Of a stretch of DNA of 64,000 nt, positions 58,654 to 64,000 are shown piece by piece. The notes under the pieces were generated by a model. The model did not search any database and was not told the DNA's origin. It saw only the letters and a program-made list of their open reading frames with translations. Both the position numbers and the translations under genes were made by a program. The stretch is from Anabaena minutissima FACHB-250 (GTDB lineage: Bacteria; Cyanobacteriota; Cyanobacteriia; Cyanobacteriales; Nostocaceae): contig NZ_JACJRG010000005.1 of the NCBI RefSeq assembly GCF_014697125.1, positions 1-64,000 of the forward strand, in the 5' to 3' direction. Each line of letters opens with the position of its first letter. Positions within the stretch are counted from its first letter, which is position 1.

Positions 58654-58896
58654 ATGGAGTCAAATCAGCAACACAATCGCCACGAGGCTGATCAAGAGTT
58701 TCAAGCAGCCCTAGAACAGTTGGAAAGCATCTTAACAGAAAGCGAGACTGAAGATGAGGCAATACCAGATATCTCTACGAGTAACGCCAATGCAGTTGAC
58801 CAGAGTGAAGATGTGACTGATGCTGATTTAGCAGCCTGGGAAGACGCTGTTGCTGATATTGAACAATATCTAGAAGGAAGAACAAAAAGCAATTAG
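58654..58896 (+). CDS. Small acidic hypothetical protein
   Basis: An 80-residue very acidic protein with no recognised domain. It is mostly helical with LEQLESILTESETEDEAIPD and a C-terminal ALAAWEDAVADIEQYLEG-like end. It has no membrane segment. It follows the flv pair by 230 bp, where a small palindrome (GTTGCAGTGCAACGTCTCTAC) recurs. The role is unknown; small acidic proteins of this kind occur in many cyanobacteria. Confidence 0.6.
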   Translation: MESNQQHNRHEADQEFQAALEQLESILTESETEDEAIPDISTSNANAVDQSEDVTDADLAAWEDAVADIEQYLEGRTKSN

Positions 58897-58973
58897 AAGG
58901 GAGCAGGGGAGCGGGGGAGCGGGGGAGCAGGGGAGCAAAGAAGAAAAACAAATAACTATTGACTCAGGACTCA

Positions 58974-59187
58974 GCACTCCTCACTCACTACTCTTCACTA
59001 CTCAGCACTCACTACTCACTACTCACTACTCAGCACTCACTACTCACTACTCACTACTCAGCACTCCTCACTACTCACTACTCAGCACTCACTACTCACT
59101 ACTCACTACTCAGCACTCACTACTCACTACTCACTACTCACTACTCAGCACTCACTACTCACTACTCACTACTCAGCACTCCTCACT
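58974..59187. repeat. Long heptad tandem-repeat array (STRR)
   Basis: About 30 imperfect 7-bp units: CACTACT repeated, broken at intervals by CAGCACT (for example CTCACTACTCACTACTCAGC). It ends just at the 3' end of the RNA methyltransferase gene on the other strand. It is one of the longest of the short tandem repeat runs in this window and probably length-variable between strains. Confidence 0.9.
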
Positions 59188-59962
59188 CTCGCCTTTGTCG
59201 CTGGGCTTCATATAACATTAAAGCTGAGGTAATCGCCACATTCAAAGACTCTACGCCTGGACTCAGAGGAATTTTAACTTGCTTATCTGCCATTGCGGCT
59301 AAATCTGCCGACAAGCCAGCACCTTCATTTCCTAATAAAATCAAACTAGGTTTTTGCCAGTCTACATCCCAATAAGTTAACTGTGCGGTGGGTAAGGTGG
59401 CTATTACCTGCATACCCGCCTGCTGGCAATTCTGAACTGTCGTCTTTAAATCTTCACTTACCGCCGTTGCTAGACGAAACCATTGTCCAGCCGAAGCACG
59501 CAAGACTTTAGGATTATCTAAATCTACGCTATCTTGACTCAACCACAAACCCGATGCACCAGCCGCAGCCGCCGTGCGAATCATTGTCCCTAAGTTACCA
59601 GGGTCTTGGATGGTTTCTACAGCTAAAACTATGCCAGTGTAGGGGACTTGATGTTGCTGCTCACTGCGTTTAGCGATCGCTACGACCCCATCTGGTTGTA
59701 CAGTAGTAGCGATCGCACTTAAAACTTCGGGACTGACAATTTCGCTGCGATCGCATAAACTACAAGCTAAATCCCATAATTCTATATGGGCTGTTTCCCA
59801 TTCTGGAGTACAACACACCACCTCTAGCGGATAACTCACCGCACAAGCTTCCTCCAACAAGTGCGTCCCTTCCAATAAAAACAACTGCTGTCTATGGCGT
59901 TCCTTGGTAGAGTGCAGCTTGCGGATTTGCTTAACTAAAGGATTTTGTAAACTCGTTAACAT
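59183..59962 (-). CDS. SpoU/TrmH-type RNA 2'-O-methyltransferase
   Basis: A SAM-dependent methyltransferase of the SPOUT knotted fold. From the chosen ATG it has 259 residues; the frame runs 17 codons further but that part is repeat-derived. An N-terminal RNA-binding domain (LVKQIRKLHSTKERHRQQLF, then LLEGTHLLEEAC) is followed by VLAVETIQDPGNLGTMIRTA near residue 125, LILLGNEGAGLSADLAAMAD near 205 and IPLSPGVESLNVAITSALML near the C-terminus. The three SpoU motifs are complete. The target, rRNA or tRNA, cannot be fixed. Confidence 0.93.
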   Translation of the reverse strand: MLTSLQNPLVKQIRKLHSTKERHRQQLFLLEGTHLLEEACAVSYPLEVVCCTPEWETAHIELWDLACSLCDRSEIVSPEVLSAIATTVQPDGVVAIAKRSEQQHQVPYTGIVLAVETIQDPGNLGTMIRTAAAAGASGLWLSQDSVDLDNPKVLRASAGQWFRLATAVSEDLKTTVQNCQQAGMQVIATLPTAQLTYWDVDWQKPSLILLGNEGAGLSADLAAMADKQVKIPLSPGVESLNVAITSALMLYEAQRQRRE

Positions 59963-60029
59963 CTGTAGTGCTGAGTTAAGAGTGCCTAGTGCCGAGTATT
60001 TCTTTCTCAGCACTCAGCACTTAGATTTA

Positions 60030-60111
60030 TGCGGAACCCGGGACTTGAACCCGGAAGCCTTGCGGCACTAGAACCTGAATCTAGCGCGTCTGCCAATTCC
60101 GCCAGTTCCGC
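60030..60111 (-). tRNA. tRNA-Leu (anticodon CAG)
   Basis: An 82-nt class II tRNA. Acceptor arm GCGGAAC pairs with GTTCCGC followed by A. The D arm begins TGGCGGAATTGGCAGACGC, the anticodon arm is CTAGA-TTCAGGT-TCTAG with anticodon CAG, a long variable arm TGCCGCAAGGCTT follows, and the T arm is CCGGG-TTCAAGT-CCCGG. CCA is not encoded. Confidence 0.95.
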
Positions 60112-60472
60112 CTGCGGTTTGTAGATCGACAACTCCCTATTATTACTGAATTATTTATATTTGTCAACTTCCTACAAAGGGATTAGCGACTGGTTATTAG
60201 TACAGCACGGTATAAATGAACTAAGCATTCCCAATCAACGAAACATTGACACTGTATTCATTTCGACTTACCCTCCGGGTTAGCTGCTTTCGCGTCTATG
60301 ATTTTTGACTTTTGACTTCCCCGTAGTGATGCTAGGAGTTCAAAAGCTACTAAGAAAATGTTCAGTTGTGGGACAAAATAAAGACAATAATGTAGACAAA
60401 TCAACTCTTTACTGTAGAATCAAAACCAACTTCTAACTTATAAAATTAAGTATTTATTTTGGAGGTAGACTT
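60112..60472. other. tRNA-murA intergenic region
   Basis: This 361-bp gap holds the promoter of the leftward tRNA and of rightward murA. A GACTTTTGACTTTTGACTT-type repeat fragment (GATTTTTGACTTTTGACTTC) lies near 60300. No gene is seen. Confidence 0.45.
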
Positions 60473-61819
60473 ATTAATCCTTCTAGCAGCTTACCAGATG
60501 CTAAACCTGTTGTTGAAGTAGACTCCTCAGTCTTACAAATATGGGGTGGGCATCCTTTGCGGGGGCAAGTAAAAATTAGCGGGGCGAAAAATTCAGCTTT
60601 GGTGATCATTGCTGGAGCTTTGCTATGTTCAGGAGATTGTCGCATTCGTAACGTTCCCTTGTTGGCAGATGTAGAACGGATGGCTGAGGTAATCTCAGCG
60701 TTGGGTGTACGCCTAACTAGAGAAGCCGATATTTTAGATATCAATGCCAGTGAAATCACCACATCAAAAGCTCCCTATGAACTAGTTACCCAATTACGGG
60801 CTAGTTTCTTTGCCATTGGCCCACTTTTAGCCCGTCTAGGGGTGGCACAAATGCCATTACCAGGGGGTTGTGCCATTGGTGCTAGACCAGTTGATTTGCA
60901 CGTCCGAGGACTGCAAGCAATGGGAGCAGAGGTACAAATTGAACATGGTATTTGTAATGCGTATGTTCCTGGTAGTAACGGTAGATTAAAAGGTGCGAAA
61001 ATCTACTTAGATACTCCCAGTGTGGGGGCAACCGAAACCTTGATGATGGCTGCAACTCTAGCTGATGGCGAAACCATTATTGAAAATGCTGCGCGAGAGC
61101 CGGAAGTAGTAGATTTAGCTAACTTCTGTAATGCAATGGGGGCGAAAATTCAGGGTGCGGGGACTAGCACTATCACTGTTGTTGGTGTTCCCAAATTACA
61201 TTCTATTGACTATTCGATTATTCCCGATCGCATCGAAGCAGGTACATTTTTAGTAGCCGGAGCTATCACGCGCTCAGAAATCAGCCTTTCCCCAGTAGTA
61301 CCAGATCATTTAATTCCAGTGATTGCCAAACTACGGGATATTGGCGTAACCATCATTGAAGATGCACCAGACTGCTTACGCATTCTACCTGCGCGAATCC
61401 TCAAGGCAACCGATATCGACACCTTGCCCCATCCAGGTTTTCCCACAGATATGCAAGCACCATTCATGGCCTTACTCACCTTGGCGGAAGGCGACAGCAT
61501 CATTAACGAATCTGTGTTTGAAAACCGCTTGCGTCATGCCTCCGAGTTAAACCGCTTGGGTGCAGACATCCGCGTTAAAGGGAATACAGCCTTTGTGCGC
61601 GGAGTGCCGATACTATCTGGTGCGCCAGTGATTGGGACTGACTTACGAGCATCAGCAGCGTTAGTTTTAGCGGGACTAGCTGCCGAAGGACAAACCACAA
61701 TCCAGGGATTACATCACCTTGATCGGGGCTACGATCAAATGGATGTGAAATTGCAACAATTAGGCGCAAAAATCCTGCGCGTAAGTGAAGTACCAGTAGA
61801 TACAGAAGCAGCGAATTAA
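60473..61819 (+). CDS. murA: UDP-GlcNAc 1-carboxyvinyltransferase MurA
   Basis: The first committed step of peptidoglycan synthesis: enolpyruvyl transfer to UDP-GlcNAc. I choose an ATT start with GGAGG seven bases upstream, giving 448 residues that begin [19 protein letters not shown]; the first standard start (TTG) would cut off [20 protein letters not shown], part of the conserved N-terminal fold. Landmarks are [14 protein letters not shown], then [20 protein letters not shown] with the catalytic loop [14 protein letters not shown], whose Cys is the fosfomycin target. The C-terminus has [17 protein letters not shown]. The ATT start is inferred from the ribosome site. Confidence 0.9.
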   Translation: MNPSSSLPDAKPVVEVDSSVLQIWGGHPLRGQVKISGAKNSALVIIAGALLCSGDCRIRNVPLLADVERMAEVISALGVRLTREADILDINASEITTSKAPYELVTQLRASFFAIGPLLARLGVAQMPLPGGCAIGARPVDLHVRGLQAMGAEVQIEHGICNAYVPGSNGRLKGAKIYLDTPSVGATETLMMAATLADGETIIENAAREPEVVDLANFCNAMGAKIQGAGTSTITVVGVPKLHSIDYSIIPDRIEAGTFLVAGAITRSEISLSPVVPDHLIPVIAKLRDIGVTIIEDAPDCLRILPARILKATDIDTLPHPGFPTDMQAPFMALLTLAEGDSIINESVFENRLRHASELNRLGADIRVKGNTAFVRGVPILSGAPVIGTDLRASAALVLAGLAAEGQTTIQGLHHLDRGYDQMDVKLQQLGAKILRVSEVPVDTEAAN

Positions 61820-61900
61820 GTGCTGAGTGCTGAGTGCTGAGTGCTGAGTGCTGAGTGGGAAATCTCACTCAATACTCATTACTCAATACTCATTACTCAA
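61820..61900. repeat. Heptad tandem repeats after murA
   Basis: GTGCTGA repeated five times then GTGGGAAATCTCACTC and CAATACTCATTACT repeats. The two halves partly pair, making a hairpin directly after the murA stop; likely a transcript end as well as a short tandem repeat. Confidence 0.75.
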
Positions 61901-61957
61901 ATCGTTATACTAACGGTGGGAGGCTGTTGATATTTTGTTTTTCCAGTCGTCTAAATC

Positions 61958-62833
61958 ATGTCTGTGCTTAAATCTTCGCTCATCGGTTTAAAAGCTGACT
62001 CGTTTCGTCATCCATTAGACTTGGAAGCTACCAAAACTCTCAAGCAGATACCAGGTTTGGATATGATAGTCAGAAACTTGCTAGGGCCAATGGCAGAGCA
62101 AGTTTTTTATGTAGAAAATATTGCTTCTAGTGTTTTGGTAGGTGAACAACAACTACCGGAGTTACACAAACTCTTGTTAGAAGCTTGCAAGATTTTAGAT
62201 ATTGAACCACCTCAATTATATGTACGGCAACATCCTGCGCCTAATGCTTATACCTTTGCTATGCGGGGGAAGCAACCGTTTATTATGTTGCACACTTCTT
62301 TAGTTGATATGCTGACTCCAGAAGAAATACAGGCGGTAATTGCCCACGAGTTAGGACATCTGAAGTGCGACCATAGCGTTTATTTAACACCGGTTAATTT
62401 ATTAATATTAGCGGCAGGAATATTACCTAATGTTGGGGCTTTTATTGCCCAAGCCATCCAAGCTCAACTTTTAGAATGGGTACGTTGTGCTGAGTTTACC
62501 TGCGATCGCGCCGCATTACTAGCCACCCAAGACCCCAAAGTGGTGATGTCCGTTTTAATGAAATTAGCCGGCGGTTCACCCACCCTCGCCCCAAAACTCA
62601 ATCTCGATGCTTTCATTGACCAAGCTCGTGCTTACGATGATATTAGTAAAAGCGAACTAGGGGAAATGGTCAAATTAGCTCGCACAGCCGAATTAACCCA
62701 CCCTGTACCAGTCCTCAGAGCCAGAGAAATTGACCGTTGGGCAAGTAGTCAAGAATATCAGTCCCTACTACAAACTCACGGACAAAAATACACCAGCCAA
62801 GTAGCACCCAAAGGCGGCTGGCGCAACTGGTAA
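61958..62833 (+). CDS. M48-family zinc metallopeptidase (HtpX-like)
   Basis: A 291-residue peptidase. The zinc motif HELGH is in VIAHELGHLKCDH near residue 129, with the third ligand Glu in RCAEFTCDRAALL about 57 residues later. A hydrophobic stretch between (LLILAAGILPNVGAFIAQAI) can be membrane-associated. The N-terminus has LKSSLIGLKADSFRHPLDLE. It resembles HtpX/Ste24-type proteases that clear misfolded membrane proteins, but without their usual pair of N-terminal membrane helices. It is likely cytosolic or membrane-bound. Confidence 0.85.
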   Translation: MSVLKSSLIGLKADSFRHPLDLEATKTLKQIPGLDMIVRNLLGPMAEQVFYVENIASSVLVGEQQLPELHKLLLEACKILDIEPPQLYVRQHPAPNAYTFAMRGKQPFIMLHTSLVDMLTPEEIQAVIAHELGHLKCDHSVYLTPVNLLILAAGILPNVGAFIAQAIQAQLLEWVRCAEFTCDRAALLATQDPKVVMSVLMKLAGGSPTLAPKLNLDAFIDQARAYDDISKSELGEMVKLARTAELTHPVPVLRAREIDRWASSQEYQSLLQTHGQKYTSQVAPKGGWRNW

Positions 62834-62944
62834 ACTCTAGAAATTCAGGTGACAGGTGACAGCTTGAGTAGCTGCGATGTCTTGATCAGGCGATCGCACC
62901 TCAAAACAATTTAAGATGAATCTGGTTAACTCTTAATCGCCACC

Positions 62945-64000
62945 ATGACAGCTGCCTCAAATCCCATCAATATATTTGAATATGAACAGTTAGCAAAAAC
63001 GCATCTGTCAAAGATGGCATTTGACTATTACAGCAGTGGCGCATGGGATGAAATTACACTGCGAGATAATCGTGCTGCCTTTGAGCGAGTCAAACTAAGG
63101 CCGAGGATGCTAGTGGATGTCAGCCAAATTAGCCTGAATACTACAATTTTAGGACAAACCCTAGAATTCCCGCTTTTAATTGCACCGATGGCTTTTCAAT
63201 GTCTGGCTCATCCAGATGGTGAATTTGCCACTGCAATGGCAGCTGCATCTGCTGGGGTGGGGATGGTATTAAGTACAATGTCCACTAAAAGCTTAGAAGC
63301 AGTCGCTGATATAGGTGCTAAATTTCCCCATGCTTTGCAATGGTTTCAGCTTTACATCCACAAAGACCGGGGTTTAACTCGCGCCTTAGTAGAAAGAGCA
63401 TACGCCGCAGGTTACAAAGCTCTCTGTCTCACAGTAGATGCTCCCGTACTGGGACAGCGAGAACGAGACCGACGCAACGAGTTTGTCTTACCTCCAGGGT
63501 TACATCTAGCTAATCTTGCTGATATCTCCAGTTTGGATATTCCCTACGAGCAGGGAGAATCTGGTTTGTTTACTTATTTTGCCCAGCAGTTAGACCCCTC
63601 CTTAACTTGGCGCGATTTAGAATGGTTACAATCTTTATCACCACTACCTTTGGTACTGAAAGGCATTTTACGAGGAGATGATGCAGTGCGGGCTGTAGAG
63701 TATGGAGCTAAAGCCATTGTAGTTTCCAATCATGGTGGCAGACAACTAGATGGTGCGATCGCCTCTTTAGATGCCCTAGCTGAGATAGTTGCAGCTGTAG
63801 ATGGTCAGGTGGAAGTATTATTAGATGGCGGTATCCGTCGCGGTACAGATATTCTCAAAGCTTTAGCCATAGGTGCTAAAGCCGTACTAATTGGCAGACC
63901 TGTTTTGTGGGGACTAGCACTAGCCGGACAAGCAGGTGTGTCACATCTTATCTCACTACTACAAGATGAGTTAAAAGTAGCAATGTCCCTCAGTGGCGTT
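62945..64000 (+). CDS. lox: FMN-dependent L-lactate/glycolate oxidase, 3' end cut
   Basis: This oxidises an L-2-hydroxy acid with O2, giving the oxo acid and H2O2. 352 codons are seen; the family is about 365 residues, so only the last ~13 are missing off the edge. Landmarks are FDYYSSGAWDEITLRDNRAA, then LKGILRGDDAVRAVEYG with the FMN-contact Lys, and SNHGGRQLDG with the catalytic His and Arg. Residues Met82 and Phe212 match those reported to set lactate over glycolate preference in Nostoc LOX; the third, usually Leu112, is Met here. In diazotrophs it can remove O2. It follows the M48 gene by 111 bp. Confidence 0.88.
   Translation, partial: MTAASNPINIFEYEQLAKTHLSKMAFDYYSSGAWDEITLRDNRAAFERVKLRPRMLVDVSQISLNTTILGQTLEFPLLIAPMAFQCLAHPDGEFATAMAAASAGVGMVLSTMSTKSLEAVADIGAKFPHALQWFQLYIHKDRGLTRALVERAYAAGYKALCLTVDAPVLGQRERDRRNEFVLPPGLHLANLADISSLDIPYEQGESGLFTYFAQQLDPSLTWRDLEWLQSLSPLPLVLKGILRGDDAVRAVEYGAKAIVVSNHGGRQLDGAIASLDALAEIVAAVDGQVEVLLDGGIRRGTDILKALAIGAKAVLIGRPVLWGLALAGQAGVSHLISLLQDELKVAMSLSGV

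Noticed and set aside
58959-59375. A 138-residue gene made of LLTTHYS repeats
   Set aside because: It is the translation of the heptad tandem-repeat array running into antisense of the methyltransferase gene.

Overview
The window reads as the chromosome of a filamentous, heterocyst-forming cyanobacterium of the Nostoc/Anabaena type. The reasons are a nifB-fdxN-nifS-nifU-nifH-nifD cluster whose nifD is split by the developmentally excised nifD element, a patX-like gene carrying RGSGR behind an NtcA box and a DIF1 motif, paired flavodiiron genes, many HIP1 octamers (GCGATCGC), and abundant 7-bp tandem repeats of the CACTCAG/CTACTCA kind. The species cannot be fixed from sequence reading alone. 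The fdxN gene is intact, so the 55-kb fdxN element of strain PCC 7120 is absent.

Layout. (1) 1-6949: interior of the nifD element, seen from its nifD-side border, an 11-bp core at 6939-6949. It carries a RAYT transposase with palindromic repeats, a VapBC-like pair, a Uma2 protein, a lone antitoxin-like gene beside a vapC remnant, and a restriction-modification pair with an intact adenine methyltransferase but a nuclease broken by a stop codon. The recombinase (xisA), the 3' end of nifD and nifK should lie off the left edge. (2) 6859-13649: nifB, fdxN, nifS, nifU, nifH and truncated nifD, all leftward. (3) 14760-21340: accessory stretch with an oxidoreductase, VapBC, HicAB, a TPR protein kinase, nuclease remnants and a 42-bp tandem array of terminator-like hairpins. 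(4) 21877-25965: rightward nifP(cysE), two small genes, nifV, nifZ, nifT and a 2Fe-2S protein. (5) 26170-32790: ftsH, a class IV aminotransferase, an unrecognised membrane protein and an unrecognised three-gene set. (6) 32835-41961: sugar-catabolic block with ackA, tal, pyk, gap and xfp, plus two Arg-rich exported paralogues. (7) 42503-53542: uvrA, an IS630 remnant, patX, a flavoprotein, a Phd/YoeB-type pair, a second kinase, phytol-kinase-like, yidD, hydrolase, IS debris. (8) 53811-64000: two tandem double-glycine leader peptides, flv3-flv1, an rRNA/tRNA methyltransferase, tRNA-Leu(CAG), murA, an M48 peptidase and a lactate/glycolate oxidase cut by the right edge.

How the genes fit together. 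Much of the window serves the heterocyst: nitrogenase structure and cofactor synthesis (nif, nifV, nifP), O2 removal (Flv pair, lactate oxidase), sugar breakdown (GAPDH, pyruvate kinase, transaldolase, phosphoketolase, acetate kinase) and pattern control (PatX). The strongest new observation is a roughly 200-bp conserved block upstream of both nifB and nifP, in the same orientation relative to each gene. Each copy has three GAGTACAA-type motifs at similar spacing and shared A+C-rich words between them, which suggests one regulator drives both operons.

Limits. All calls come from reading the sequence and translations. No database search, alignment program or folding program was run. Start codons were chosen by eye from ribosome-binding sites and known N-termini.
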